A stretch of 43,087 nt of DNA from Flavobacteria bacterium RIFCSPLOWO2_12_FULL_35_11 (GCA_001800975.1 MGWK01000094.1:12431-55517); one strand, 5' to 3'. Shown: positions 25,783-34,961, counted from the stretch's first letter. Notes: generated by a model from the letters alone, not told the origin. Translations and numbers: made by a program.

Positions 25783-27303
25783 ATGCCATATCCAATAGTT
25801 AATTCAATAATTTCCTGGTTTTTAAAAAAGCGAAAACATCAAATGGAGTTGTTTTTAAAATATCCCATTGATGTTCAGGAAGAATTGTTGCGTAAATTGG
25901 TGGAGAAAGCCCAAGATACCGAAATTGGAAAAAAATATCAATTCTCCGCTATTGGAACTTATGCCGAATTTGCCAAAAAAGTCCCTATCCAGCAATACGA
26001 ATCCATAGAACACCTGGTTGAACGCACCCGAAAAGGGGAACAAAACGTATTTTGGCCCACGCCCATAAAATGGTTTGCAAAATCGAGCGGCACCACCAAT
26101 TCAAAAAGCAAATTTATTCCCGTGAGTGAAGAAGCCTTGGAAGATTGCCATTTTAAAGCGGGGAAAGACATGTTGTGCCTTTATTTCAACAACAATGAAG
26201 ACGCCCAGCTTTTTACGGGAAAAAGCCTGCGTTTGGGAGGAAGCAGCGCCGTTTATGAAGACAACAACTCCTATTTTGGCGATTTATCGGCCATTATTAT
26301 AGAAAATTTGCCCTTTTGGGCCGATTACAGCAGTGCGCCAAAACAGGAAACCGCCTTGATGGGCGAATGGGAAAGCAAAATGAAAGCCATTGTTGATGAA
26401 ACCATTACAGAAGACATCACCAGTTTGGTAGGCGTGCCTTCATGGATGCTGGTGTTGTTAAATTATGTTTTGGAAAGAACCGGAAAAACCAACATATTGG
26501 AAGTTTGGCCTAACCTGGAAGTCTATTTTCACGGCGGCGTAAATTTCAATCCTTACAGGGAACAGTTTAAAAAATTGATTCCGAAAACCAATTTTAAATA
26601 TTACGAAACATATAATGCTTCTGAAGGATTTTTCGCCATCCAGGATGTCAACAATTCTTTTAATTTGCTGCTTATGCTCGACTACGGCATTTTTTACGAA
26701 TTTATTCCTATGGATAAATTTGAAGGCGAAGATTCCGTCGCCATTCCGCTATCCGAAGTAAAACTCAATACCAACTATGCCATGGTCATCACCACCAATG
26801 GCGGATTGTGGCGTTATTTGATTGGGGATACCGTAAAATTCACGACGCTGGATCCTTTCCGAATCAGGATTACGGGAAGAACCAAACATTTTATCAATGT
26901 ATTTGGGGAAGAACTGATTATTGAAAATGCCGAAACCGCTTTAAAACAGGCCTGTTTAAAAACAGGTGCCGAAGTCTCCGAATTTACCGTTGCCCCTATT
27001 TTTATGGTAGATGATAAAAGTGGCGGGCATGAGTGGCTGATTGAATTTAGAACGCCTCCTGAAAACCTTAATTATTTCACCGAATTGCTGGACAATGCCC
27101 TGAAAGCCATTAATTCCGATTATGAAGCAAAACGCTATCACAATATGACCCTGGCCATGCCCATTATTAACTGCGGCAGAAAAGGATTGTTTTACGATTG
27201 GCTGAAACAGCAAGGTAAATTGGGCGGACAGCATAAAGTGCCCCGATTGTCCAATTCAAGAAAACACCTGGAAGAACTCCTTAAATTGGCAAACGCCGAT
27301 TAA
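25783..27303 (+). CDS. GH3-family acyl-amide synthetase-like protein
   Basis: A 506-residue member of the GH3 family of the adenylate-forming superfamily. ATP motifs are SSGTTNSKSKFIPVS (about 103-117), YYETYNASEGFFAIQD and LWRYLIGDTVKF. In plants GH3 enzymes join amino acids to hormones; the bacterial members have unknown substrates. It is transcribed toward the polyprenyl synthetase gene, and the two stop codons overlap on the TTAA at 27300-27303. Confidence 0.92.
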   Translation: MPYPIVNSIISWFLKKRKHQMELFLKYPIDVQEELLRKLVEKAQDTEIGKKYQFSAIGTYAEFAKKVPIQQYESIEHLVERTRKGEQNVFWPTPIKWFAKSSGTTNSKSKFIPVSEEALEDCHFKAGKDMLCLYFNNNEDAQLFTGKSLRLGGSSAVYEDNNSYFGDLSAIIIENLPFWADYSSAPKQETALMGEWESKMKAIVDETITEDITSLVGVPSWMLVLLNYVLERTGKTNILEVWPNLEVYFHGGVNFNPYREQFKKLIPKTNFKYYETYNASEGFFAIQDVNNSFNLLLMLDYGIFYEFIPMDKFEGEDSVAIPLSEVKLNTNYAMVITTNGGLWRYLIGDTVKFTTLDPFRIRITGRTKHFINVFGEELIIENAETALKQACLKTGAEVSEFTVAPIFMVDDKSGGHEWLIEFRTPPENLNYFTELLDNALKAINSDYEAKRYHNMTLAMPIINCGRKGLFYDWLKQQGKLGGQHKVPRLSNSRKHLEELLKLANAD

Positions 27304-28277
27304 ATTTTACGTTCGATGACATAATTGACCATGGTCAGCAAGGAATCTTTGTAGGGCGATTGCGGGTAGGTTTCCAGCAATTCCAATGCTTTGGACTGGT
27401 ATTCTTTCATTTTTTCCGTGGCGTATTCAATGCCGCCTTTTGCTTTTACGAAAGCAATAATTTCTTTTACGCGTTTCTTGTCGTCGTGGTACTTTTTAAC
27501 CGATTTTATCAGCCAGTCGCGCTCCTCTTTGGTACAGGCATTCAGCACATAAATAAGCGGCAAGGTCATTTTTTGTTCTTTAATGTCGATGCCGGTGGGT
27601 TTCCCGATTTTTTCATCGGTATAATCAAATAAGTCGTCTTTAATTTGAAAAGCAATGCCAATGCGTTCCCCAAACAGTCGCATTTTCTCTATTTCTTCGG
27701 AAGGACTTCCCACAGAAGCTGCGCCGATGCCGCAACAGGCGGCGATTAAGGTGGCTGTTTTCTGACGGATGATTTCAAAATAAACTTCTTCGGTAATGTC
27801 GAGTCTGCGTGCTTTTTCAATTTGCAGCAGTTCCCCTTCACTCATTTCCCGAACGGCCACCGAAATCAGTTTTAAAATGTCAAAATCGTTGTTGTCAATG
27901 GAGAGCAATAAGCCTTTCGACAATAAAAAATCGCCCACAAGCACCGCTATTTTGTTTTTCCAAAGTGCGTTTACGGAGAAAAAGCCCCTTCTTTTGTTGC
28001 TTTCATCCACCACGTCATCGTGTACCAACGTTGCCGTATGAATCAATTCAATGACGGAGGCGCCGCGGTAGGTGCGTTCTTCAAATCTTCCTCCCGAAAC
28101 CATTTTAGCCACCAAAAAAACAAACATCGGACGCATTTGTTTTCCTTTTCGCCTTACGATATATTGGGTGATTCTGTTAAGTAATGGAACTTTTGTAGCC
28201 ATGGCTTCTTTGAACTTGCTTTCAAAGAGTTCCATTTCTTCCAATATGGGCTGTTTTATTTGTTCTACAATTTTCAT
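27300..28277 (-). CDS. Polyprenyl diphosphate synthase (trans-isoprenyl)
   Basis: From the ATG at 28277 the protein has 325 residues. It elongates isoprenyl diphosphates, in this size class usually to the octaprenyl-type side chain of menaquinone. The first aspartate motif is HDDVVDES and the second is KDDLFDYTDE, both complete, so it should be catalytic. KGKQMRPMFVFL and GERIGIAFQIKDD are also typical. A GTG three codons upstream (28286) lies inside a -7 box, which favours the ATG start. Chain length cannot be read from the motifs with certainty. Confidence 0.93.
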   Translation of the reverse strand: MKIVEQIKQPILEEMELFESKFKEAMATKVPLLNRITQYIVRRKGKQMRPMFVFLVAKMVSGGRFEERTYRGASVIELIHTATLVHDDVVDESNKRRGFFSVNALWKNKIAVLVGDFLLSKGLLLSIDNNDFDILKLISVAVREMSEGELLQIEKARRLDITEEVYFEIIRQKTATLIAACCGIGAASVGSPSEEIEKMRLFGERIGIAFQIKDDLFDYTDEKIGKPTGIDIKEQKMTLPLIYVLNACTKEERDWLIKSVKKYHDDKKRVKEIIAFVKAKGGIEYATEKMKEYQSKALELLETYPQSPYKDSLLTMVNYVIERKI

Positions 28278-28285
28278 GTGCAGCA

Positions 28286-28293
28286 CAAAAATA
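28286..28293 (-). promoter_or_regulatory. -7 box (TATTTTTG) for the polyprenyl synthase gene
   Basis: Minus-strand TATTTTTG followed by TGCTGCAC and then the ATG, only 8 nt away. Transcripts would be leaderless or nearly so. Confidence 0.6.
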
Positions 28294-28513
28294 GCAGTTT
28301 ATTTGTATCATTTTGCTCTTTATGGATAATTTGTTAAAAAAACTGAATTTTAGTTATTTTAAAGAATGTTTGACTAAGAATTTATGGCTCTTTTGAACTA
28401 ATAATGTGATTTAGATATCTATTATCATTTCTTTTCTTTTTCCATCGCTGAAAAAGTAACAAAAAATCTAGTCTGATGATCTTTTTCTGTAAAATAAATT
28501 GAATTTTTGCCTT

Positions 28514-28723
28514 GCGCCGGCTGGCCCTATCGCTAAAAAAAGCTACAAGCTGTTTTCTTTACGCTCTGTCCTATCACCCAGACCGCCTTTGCCCTGCATC
28601 TCCAGCCACGAGGCTCTTTGGGTTGCTCCGTCAGCCATTATGTTTTAAACTTCAATCCAAGAGATCCTGAAACAAGTTCAGGATGATGTATTCAATATTT
28701 TACTACGAAAAAAATCATAGGAC
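28514..28723 (+). repeat. Composite repeats: GCGCCGGCTGG...ACGCTCTGTCC module and GATCCTGAA hairpin repeat, copy 2
   Basis: 28514-28524 and 28561-28571 carry GCGCCGGCTGG and ACGCTCTGTCC, seen again at 42124 and 42204. The TCCGTCAGCC/ATCCTGAA hairpin repeat follows (hairpin 28664-28684). A degenerate third relative is at about 28752-28790. The rest of 28294-29034 is AT-rich with no recognised gene. Confidence 0.75.
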
Positions 28724-28910
28724 GGTTTTCTTCGAGAAGTTGATTTAAATATGATTGAAACATCATTTCATGAAATCCTATAATAAATTTAAGATTCTAA
28801 GTACTCGATAGTCGTTTTCAGAAAAAGGGACTCGTAAATAGTAAAAAAGCACGGAATAAAATCCATGCTTTTTGATTGGTATTGCATTGTTTTTATTGTT
28901 TTATCATGTT

Positions 28911-28972
28911 TTTTACACCCCCTGGCCCTCCCGTTCTAAAAACGGGACAGGCTTCTCGAGAGGGGAATTTGA
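28911..28972 (+). repeat. Palindromic ACACCCC..GAGGGG repeat with inserted CCCGTT/AACGGG hairpin
   Basis: TTTTACACCCCCTGGCCCTC, then a 27-bp module (28930-28956) with stem CCCGTT-CTAAA-AACGGG, then CGAGAGGGGAATTTGATT. The module is identical at 39082-39108 and 40020-40046. Confidence 0.85.
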
Positions 28973-29034
28973 TTCGTTTAACTTCAGTATCCGGGCCTCG
29001 GACTTCGAACTTCGGTCTTCGGTCTTCGGACTTT

Positions 29035-30111
29035 TTACTTCACGTTGTGCTGAATATTGATGGATTCCACGTGAATGGCTTTAAATATTTCTTCAATAAA
29101 TTCTTTGTTAAGTCCTTTTTCCTCCGCGGCTTCACCGATGGTTGCCAAAATATCGGCCCATCTGCTGCTTTGTAAAATAGCCACATTTTCTTTGTGTTTC
29201 AGCAAGCCTATTTGCTCTGATATGCCCATTCTGTCTTTCAACAAATCAATTAAATTGCTGTCGAGCAAATCCAATTCTTTACGGTACATAGTCAATTTTC
29301 GCTGGAATTCCTCTTTGCTGCTGCTTTTCAGACGGATTTTTAAATCGGAGGTCATTTGCGCCAATTGTGCAGGCGTGATTTGTTGTTTGGCATCGCTCCA
29401 GGCATTGTCCGGATCGATATGGGTTTCAATCATAAATCCGTCGTAGTTTAAATCGAGGGCCGTTTGCGAAACATCCAACAGCGTGTCCCTTCTTCCGCAG
29501 ATATGAGATGGATCAATGATTAATGGCAAATTAGGGAACTCTTTTTGCAGCTCTATCGCCAAATGCCATTTCGGTTTGTTGCGGTAATGCAAAGAATTGT
29601 AGGTTGAAAACCCTCTGTGGATCACGCCCAGCTGGGAAATTCCCGCTGCTTGAAAACGTTCCACGGCACCCAACCACAAAGGCAAATCGGGATTTACGGG
29701 ATTTTTCACCAATACCGGTATGTTAACCCCTTTCAAAGCATCGGCAATTTCCTGCACCACAAAAGGATTCACCGTTGTTCTGGCACCTATCCACAAAATA
29801 TCGATACCGTGTTTTAGCGCAAGTTCAACGTGATTTGCATTTCCCACTTCGGTAGTCACCAACATTCCAGTTTCTTTTTTCACACGCTGCAGCCAAGGCA
29901 ATCCTATTTCTCCGACACCTTCAAAGCCGCCCGGACGCGTTCTTGGTTTCCAAATACCTGCGCGGTACACGTTTGCATCTGTATTTTTAAGCAAGTGCGC
30001 TGTTTTCATTACCTGATCTTCCGTTTCCGCACTGCAAGGTCCTGCGATTACAATTGGGTGCGATAAATTCATATCATCCAACCACTTTCTGTTTTCTTTC
30101 GTAATTTCCAT
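29035..30111 (-). CDS. Bifunctional DAHP synthase / chorismate mutase
   Basis: A 358-residue fusion. Residues 1-260 form a type I-beta DAHP synthase (condensing phosphoenolpyruvate with erythrose 4-phosphate): AGPCSAET, YRAGIWKPRTRPGGFEGVG, LWIGARTTVNPF, KNPVNPD, GVIHRGFSTY and IIDPSHICGRRD. Residues about 270-355 form an AroQ chorismate mutase helix bundle (YRKELDLLDSNLIDLLKDRMGISEQIGLLKHKEN). The fusion gives both the first step of the shikimate pathway and the branch to prephenate in one protein, and such fusions are commonly inhibited by prephenate or chorismate. It is the last gene of the four-gene minus-strand Phe/Tyr operon. Confidence 0.95.
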   Translation of the reverse strand: MEITKENRKWLDDMNLSHPIVIAGPCSAETEDQVMKTAHLLKNTDANVYRAGIWKPRTRPGGFEGVGEIGLPWLQRVKKETGMLVTTEVGNANHVELALKHGIDILWIGARTTVNPFVVQEIADALKGVNIPVLVKNPVNPDLPLWLGAVERFQAAGISQLGVIHRGFSTYNSLHYRNKPKWHLAIELQKEFPNLPLIIDPSHICGRRDTLLDVSQTALDLNYDGFMIETHIDPDNAWSDAKQQITPAQLAQMTSDLKIRLKSSSKEEFQRKLTMYRKELDLLDSNLIDLLKDRMGISEQIGLLKHKENVAILQSSRWADILATIGEAAEEKGLNKEFIEEIFKAIHVESINIQHNVK

Positions 30112-30133
30112 TTTCGTTCCTGTTTTACTTTAA

Positions 30134-30982
30134 CTATTTAATTCCGTTCAATATTGTTTTGATGTAATTTGTGTTGTTCATTGTTCTGTTTAATCCGTCC
30201 TCATCATCGTGCTCAATCATTTCTTTAAATTCATTCAGGTTTTTGATATATTCCTCCAAAGATCTCACCACATTTTCTTTATTCTGAAGAAAAATTGGGG
30301 TCCACGTGCTCGAGGAGCTTTTTGCCAAACGCACTGTTGAAGCAAAACCGGTGCTTGCCATATCAAAGATATACTGCTCGTTTTTTTCAATTTCCAAGAC
30401 TGTTTTTCCCAACATAAATGAACTCACATGCGACAGGTGCGACACATAGGCAATGTGCCTGTCGTGTTCTTCCGGGTTCATCATTTTGATGCGCATATTC
30501 AGTTTTTTAAACAAGCTTAACGCTTTGTCCAGCATTTGCCAGCCACACTTTTCGGTTTCGCAAAGAATGGCCACTTTATGGTCGAACAAGTCCAAAATGG
30601 CCGCTTCAGGTCCCGAGAATTCCGTCCCTGCCAGCGGGTGTGCCGCCACAAAATTTTTGCGGTTTGGGTGATGCTGTATTGCCTTGCAAATTTCATTTTT
30701 AACGGAGCCCACGTCAAAAACCAAGGTATCTCCTGAAACCAAATCCAACACTTTCAAGGTCACCTCCGGAATTTTATTCACCGGAACCGCAATCACCACC
30801 ACCGAAGCATCTGACAGTTGGGAAAAATCAATTTCTTCCTCAATAATGCCAAGCGCCAACGCTTTTTTGATATGTTCGGGATTCTGGTCAATTCCGTAAA
30901 CTATATAGCCTTCCCTTTTCTTCAAATCGAGCGCCAAGGAACCGCCAATTAAACCCAAACCAATCACCACTAATTTTTCCAT
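30134..30982 (-). CDS. tyrA: Prephenate dehydrogenase
   Basis: A 282-residue NAD(P)-dependent enzyme that converts prephenate to 4-hydroxyphenylpyruvate for tyrosine. Dinucleotide motif GLGLIGGSLALDL, catalytic histidine region AHPLAGTEFSGP, and the second conserved histidine segment AYVSHLSHVSSFML. No ACT domain is attached, so feedback control by tyrosine, if any, uses another site. It lies 3 nt after the aminotransferase gene and 22 nt before the DAHP synthase gene. Confidence 0.94.
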   Translation of the reverse strand: MEKLVVIGLGLIGGSLALDLKKREGYIVYGIDQNPEHIKKALALGIIEEEIDFSQLSDASVVVIAVPVNKIPEVTLKVLDLVSGDTLVFDVGSVKNEICKAIQHHPNRKNFVAAHPLAGTEFSGPEAAILDLFDHKVAILCETEKCGWQMLDKALSLFKKLNMRIKMMNPEEHDRHIAYVSHLSHVSSFMLGKTVLEIEKNEQYIFDMASTGFASTVRLAKSSSSTWTPIFLQNKENVVRSLEEYIKNLNEFKEMIEHDDEDGLNRTMNNTNYIKTILNGIK

Positions 30983-30985
30983 TTC

Positions 30986-32143
30986 TTAAATTTCTACAGT
31001 CGATAATCTGTTTAACACTTCTTTCAATACGGCTTCCGAAACACATAAGGAAGCGCGGATATAGCCTTCTCCATTGGAGCCAAAAATATTTCCGGGGGTA
31101 ATGAACACGTCATTTTCGTACAGTAACTTGTCGGTAAATGCTGCCGAATTTATACCTTCGGGCAATTTTGCCCAAACAAACAATCCGCCGTAATTTTTAT
31201 TATAAGTACAGCCTAACGCATCAAAAATTTCCCGCACGGCTACCTGTCTTTTTTTATAGGTTTCATTTTGTTGCAGAAACCAATCTCCCGACAATTTTAA
31301 GGCTTCCACCGCCCCTTTCTGAATTCCGAAAAACATCCCCGAATCCATATTGCTTTTCACTTCCAAAATTGTTTTAATAATTTCGGCATCGCCCACCACC
31401 ATGCCAACGCGCCATCCGGCCATATTAAAGGTTTTGCTCAATGAATTCAGCTCAATGGCCACTTCTTTTGCGCCTTCCGTTTCCATAATGCTTATCGGAT
31501 TGTCGTTCAGCACAAAAGAGTACGGATTGTCGTTTACGATTAATATATTGTGCTTTTTTGCAAAAGCTACCAATTGTTCAAAATCGGCTTTGGAAGCCAC
31601 CGCCCCGGTTGGCATATGCGGATAATTTACCCACATAATTTTTACCTTGGTTAAGTCCTGTTTTTCAATTTCGGCAAAATTAGGCAACCAGTTTGTCTCC
31701 TGTCTCAGTGCATAAAAAACGGGTTCCGCTTCCAACAATCTTGTGACAGATTCGTAGGTAGGATAGCCCGGATTTGGAATCAACACTTGATCGCCTGCAT
31801 TCAAAAAAGCCATAGATATGTGCATGATGCCTTCTTTTGATCCCATCAAAGGCAAAATTTCATTGGTAGGATTTAATGATACATTGAAATTGGTCTTGTA
31901 AAAGTTTGCCATCCCTTCGCGCAATTCAGGGATGCCCTGATAACTTTGATATTGGTGCGCTGTTGGCAGTTCCATCGCATTTTTCATGGCTTCAACCACG
32001 CTTATGGGTGGATTTAAATCGGGGCTTCCGATGGCCAGGTTGATAATTGGTTTCCCTGCATTCCGTAAAGCGGCCACTTCCCTTAACTTTTTAGAGAAGT
32101 AGTATTCCTTTACGTCCTTTAATCTGTTTGCTTTTGGTATCAT
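30986..32143 (-). CDS. Class I/II aminotransferase (aromatic/aspartate-type)
   Basis: A 385-residue PLP aminotransferase. INLAIGSPDLNPP is near the N-terminus, and the PLP lysine is in LNSLSKTFNMAGWRVGM. The conserved YPHMPTGAVA and C-terminal GEGYIRASLCVSE (substrate-carboxylate arginine) are in place. Its position between pheA and tyrA indicates that it transaminates phenylpyruvate and 4-hydroxyphenylpyruvate, or prephenate (inference). Its ATG overlaps the pheA stop by one base (TAATG). Confidence 0.93.
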   Translation of the reverse strand: MIPKANRLKDVKEYYFSKKLREVAALRNAGKPIINLAIGSPDLNPPISVVEAMKNAMELPTAHQYQSYQGIPELREGMANFYKTNFNVSLNPTNEILPLMGSKEGIMHISMAFLNAGDQVLIPNPGYPTYESVTRLLEAEPVFYALRQETNWLPNFAEIEKQDLTKVKIMWVNYPHMPTGAVASKADFEQLVAFAKKHNILIVNDNPYSFVLNDNPISIMETEGAKEVAIELNSLSKTFNMAGWRVGMVVGDAEIIKTILEVKSNMDSGMFFGIQKGAVEALKLSGDWFLQQNETYKKRQVAVREIFDALGCTYNKNYGGLFVWAKLPEGINSAAFTDKLLYENDVFITPGNIFGSNGEGYIRASLCVSEAVLKEVLNRLSTVEI

Positions 32144-32961
32144 TATCGTTTGCTTTTGCTGTATTCGCCCAACACTTTTAAGGCTTCCGTTTTTTCTTTC
32201 ACTTCTTTGATGGCATTGAAATAATCGGCATAACTGTCAAAAATAAAATCGGCGAAAAACGCATATTTCCAAGGCGTTTCAATCACGGGCATCGATTGTA
32301 TTTTAGAAAGGTTCAGGTTGTGCTTTGCCAAAATGGTCAACACTTCAGCCAAACTGCCGGTATCATTGCTTGTGATAAATTTAATGGACGCCTTATTTGC
32401 CGAAACACTTTTTTTACTTTCCGCATTGGTCAGAATAAAAAATCGGGTTGCATTGTCTTTGATGGTCTGTATTTCCGGCGCAATGATTTCCAGCTGGTAG
32501 ATTTCCGCTGCCAAACTGCCGGCAATCGCCGCAACACCCATAAGTTTTTGGTCCTGAATTCTTTTGGCCACCGCTGCGGTATCCTTGTCTTCGATTAATT
32601 TTATGTGGGGATAGTCATTAAAAAATTTATGGCATTGCAACAAGGCCATCGGATGTGAATATACTTCTTTGATGTCCTCAATTTTTTGTCCGCCCAAAGC
32701 CATTAAATTGTGGTGAATGGGCAAATAATGCTCCCCACAGATGGTTAATTTATGGTCGTCTATCAACGCATAATTTGGCAAAATGGCTCCTGCTATGGAG
32801 TTTTCGATGGCCATCACAATCACTTCCGCTTTTTTGTTGTGCAGTAAATCGGGCATTTCACCGAACGACATACACTCGACCAAGTCGATATTTTTTCCAA
32901 AATATTCCTCGGCCACTATGTGGTGAAATGATCCTTTAATTCCCTGTATCGCTACCTTCAT
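32143..32961 (-). CDS. pheA: Prephenate dehydratase
   Basis: A 272-residue enzyme that makes phenylpyruvate from prephenate. The start is MKVAIQGIKGSFHHIVAEEYFG and the catalytic threonine lies in NATRFFIL. A C-terminal ACT domain (about 190-265) has TGSLAEVLTILAKHNLNLSKIQSMP, equivalent to the GALV and ESRP regions that bind phenylalanine in other dehydratases. There is no fused chorismate mutase; that activity sits on the DAHP synthase. It is the first structural gene of the operon, behind the attenuator leader at 33061-33218. Confidence 0.95.
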   Translation of the reverse strand: MKVAIQGIKGSFHHIVAEEYFGKNIDLVECMSFGEMPDLLHNKKAEVIVMAIENSIAGAILPNYALIDDHKLTICGEHYLPIHHNLMALGGQKIEDIKEVYSHPMALLQCHKFFNDYPHIKLIEDKDTAAVAKRIQDQKLMGVAAIAGSLAAEIYQLEIIAPEIQTIKDNATRFFILTNAESKKSVSANKASIKFITSNDTGSLAEVLTILAKHNLNLSKIQSMPVIETPWKYAFFADFIFDSYADYFNAIKEVKEKTEALKVLGEYSKSKR

Positions 32962-33061
32962 CTGTTATTATTATTTGTTTTTATTTGGTCCTCTGGAATG
33001 CGCATTTATTCATTCGTTTTTACATCGTGAAATAGTTATACGCAGTTCATCATTTTTGGTC

Positions 33062-33090
33062 AAAAAAAAAGCCTCGAAATTTTTCGAGAC
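33062..33090 (-). terminator. Attenuator terminator before the Phe/Tyr operon
   Basis: On the minus strand, GTCTCGAAA and TTTCGAGGC pair (one G-U) around a two-base AA gap, and nine U follow at once. It lies about 100 nt before the pheA ATG and after the leader peptide, so it would end transcription before the structural genes. Confidence 0.88.
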
Positions 33091-33133
33091 CCTTATTATT
33101 TATTTTTGTTAAAATAACACATACGAAGCCTCA
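33085..33133 (-). promoter_or_regulatory. Possible antiterminator pairing in the Phe/Tyr leader
   Basis: Minus-strand UGAGGCUU (33133-33126), which begins at the leader stop codon, can pair with GGGUCUCG (33092-33085), the 5' arm of the terminator, in eight base pairs including G-U pairs. A separate 9-bp pairing links leader codons 3-6 (33185-33177) with GTGTTATTT (33120-33112). These alternative pairings are what a ribosome-controlled switch needs. Confidence 0.6.
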
Positions 33134-33193
33134 TCTCTTATTGCTAAAATAAAAGTAAAAATAAAAGCTGTTCCAAGTGTTATTTGTCATCAT
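33131..33193 (-). CDS. Phe/Tyr operon leader peptide
   Basis: A 20-codon frame, MMTNNTWNSFYFYFYFSNKR, then TGA. It contains four Phe and three Tyr codons in an unbroken alternating run (residues 10-16) and one Trp. It begins about 18 nt after the -7 box and ends just before the terminator hairpin. A ribosome short of Phe-tRNA or Tyr-tRNA would stall in the run, leaving the UGAGGCUU segment free; a ribosome reaching the stop would cover it. The peptide itself likely has no function once made. It is too short for ordinary gene finders. Confidence 0.85.
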   Translation of the reverse strand: MMTNNTWNSFYFYFYFSNKR

Positions 33194-33210
33194 CTATGTT
33201 TTGTAAGGCG

Positions 33211-33218
33211 CAAATCTA
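33211..33218 (-). promoter_or_regulatory. -7 box (TAGATTTG) for the Phe/Tyr operon
   Basis: Minus-strand TAGATTTG followed by CGCC, 17 nt before the first ATG of the leader peptide. A -33 TTG is not clear. Confidence 0.65.
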
Positions 33219-33545
33219 ACTAATAAATCTAAAAAACCATCATTTTTTTGGCTAAAAAAAATGACTATTACCAAAATCGCAATAAAATTGGCCAATAAAT
33301 ATCATATTCATAAATCAACTATCATAAATTAGCCAAATTTTGACATTTATAACTTTATTTTATGATAATAATTCAATAAAAAGGGTAAAGAATAAAAGAT
33401 AGACAATAAGAATCATAGTGATAGCTTAGAGACCCTCTGATTCAGAAGTTGAAAGTATAAAGGCAAAAAGCAATTGATATTTTATAATCTTATTAGTTCA
33501 ACAATTACCCAATTAAACAGGAATAGGTCCAACGAAAAATTAAAC
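33219..33545. other. AT-rich divergent intergenic region
   Basis: Separates the Phe/Tyr operon promoter from the Wzi-like gene promoter. No gene or repeat was recognised. Confidence 0.5.
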
Positions 33546-33553
33546 TACCTTTG
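33546..33553 (+). promoter_or_regulatory. -7 box (TACCTTTG) for the Wzi-like gene
   Basis: TACCTTTG followed by GACAC, 19 nt before the TTG start at 33573. Confidence 0.55.
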
Positions 33554-33572
33554 GACACAATTATTTTGAAAT

Positions 33573-34955
33573 TTGAAAAAGACGCATTTGAAATTTTTAT
33601 TGGCTGCGATTCTCTATGGTCTCAGTTTTACCAAAGGATTTTCACAAAACAACCCGATAAATTATTCTGTGAGACTAAACTCAGCAGTTTCATCAGAGAG
33701 CACCCTGCCTTTTTGGATGACCGCCAATAAATTTGGCGCTGTCCCAAACAGCAACCATAATTCAGTTTATGCCGCATTATTTTCAGACTTCAATAATTCG
33801 GAGCGCGACTTATCATTTTCCTATAAAGCAAGTTTTACGGGTTATTTGGCCTCTAAAAATGACTTATTTATCAATGAACTTTATGGAAGCTTAAAATTTA
33901 AAGGGGCACAATTGGTTCTTGGCAGCAAAAACGATGACATCTTATATGAAGGTTTGTCATCTTCCAATGGAGACATCCTTAAATCCAACAATGCAAGAGC
34001 TTTTCCGGGTTTCAACCTAAAAACCACAGATTATTTAAAACTTCCATTTGCCAAAAAATGGTTGCGCGTAAAGGCCAATTATGCCGAATATTTATTGAAC
34101 GACAAACGCGTTGTTGACGGTGCCCATTTACACCATAAGCGCTTACATTTTAAATCTATTTTAAACAAGAAGCTCAGTATGGTTACCGGTATGGACCATT
34201 ATGTTCAATGGGGTGGCACTTCCGAAGAATATGGGAATTTCCCATCCACTTTTAAAGATTATTTAAGAGTTCTCATAGGGTATTCAGGCGGTGAAAGTGC
34301 TTTAGAAACAGATCAAATAAATGCTTTGGGAAATACTGTGGGCGCTTATTTGTTTCAATTGAATTATACAGGCGAAAAAACAAATTGGAATGCCTATTGG
34401 TCTCACCCATTTGAAGATCGATCCGGAAGAGAATTATCCAATTATCCGGATGCTCTATATGGCTTTTTTATCGACCTGAAAAAACCTGAAAACTTTATTA
34501 CCCACGTTTTAGCAGAGTTTACTTATACGAAACATATGAGCGGAAGCACTGGAATTAGCGGACGTGACGGTTACTTCAACAATGGCGTCTATAACTCTGG
34601 CTGGACTTATTTTGGCCATACCATTGGCACCCCATTTTTTTCCACAAATGAACCCATTGAGGGAATTACAAGAGGAATTGATCCAAATTACAGCAGGTTT
34701 ACCGCCTATCATCTTGGATTTAAGGGCTATTTGAGTGAGGCCCTTCAGTATAAAACCAACTTCAGCTATATCCATTACGGCGGCTGGTTTGACAATCCCA
34801 TCAACAAAGAACAGTTTTCTTCCCTTGTTGAAATTTACGCTCAGCCAAAGAAATTTCCTTTCGAAATTTCGCTAGGGGCCGCAGCTGATTTTGGCAGCGC
34901 TTTACCTAAAAATTTTGGCGGATTTTTACAGTTGCGGTTTTCTTTGAATAATTAG
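33573..34955 (+). CDS. Capsule assembly Wzi-family outer-membrane protein
   Basis: A 460-residue protein with a signal peptide (KFLLAAILYGLSFTKGFSQ, cleaved near residue 25) followed by beta-strand-rich sequence ending in a phenylalanine/asparagine beta-barrel end (LQLRFSLNN). It matches the Wzi-like capsule assembly family of Bacteroidota. The start is TTG: an in-frame TGA lies two codons upstream and the signal peptide begins right after. In E. coli Wzi anchors capsule polysaccharide at the outer membrane; here the same role is inferred. The nearby CpsB-like phosphatase and sugar enzymes support a polysaccharide context. Confidence 0.87.
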   Translation: MKKTHLKFLLAAILYGLSFTKGFSQNNPINYSVRLNSAVSSESTLPFWMTANKFGAVPNSNHNSVYAALFSDFNNSERDLSFSYKASFTGYLASKNDLFINELYGSLKFKGAQLVLGSKNDDILYEGLSSSNGDILKSNNARAFPGFNLKTTDYLKLPFAKKWLRVKANYAEYLLNDKRVVDGAHLHHKRLHFKSILNKKLSMVTGMDHYVQWGGTSEEYGNFPSTFKDYLRVLIGYSGGESALETDQINALGNTVGAYLFQLNYTGEKTNWNAYWSHPFEDRSGRELSNYPDALYGFFIDLKKPENFITHVLAEFTYTKHMSGSTGISGRDGYFNNGVYNSGWTYFGHTIGTPFFSTNEPIEGITRGIDPNYSRFTAYHLGFKGYLSEALQYKTNFSYIHYGGWFDNPINKEQFSSLVEIYAQPKKFPFEISLGAAADFGSALPKNFGGFLQLRFSLNN

Positions 34956-34961
34956 GGAATT

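Noticed and set aside
28872-29175. Overlapping plus-strand frames near 29 kb
   Set aside because: They run through a palindromic repeat and the antisense of the chorismate mutase domain; no independent support.
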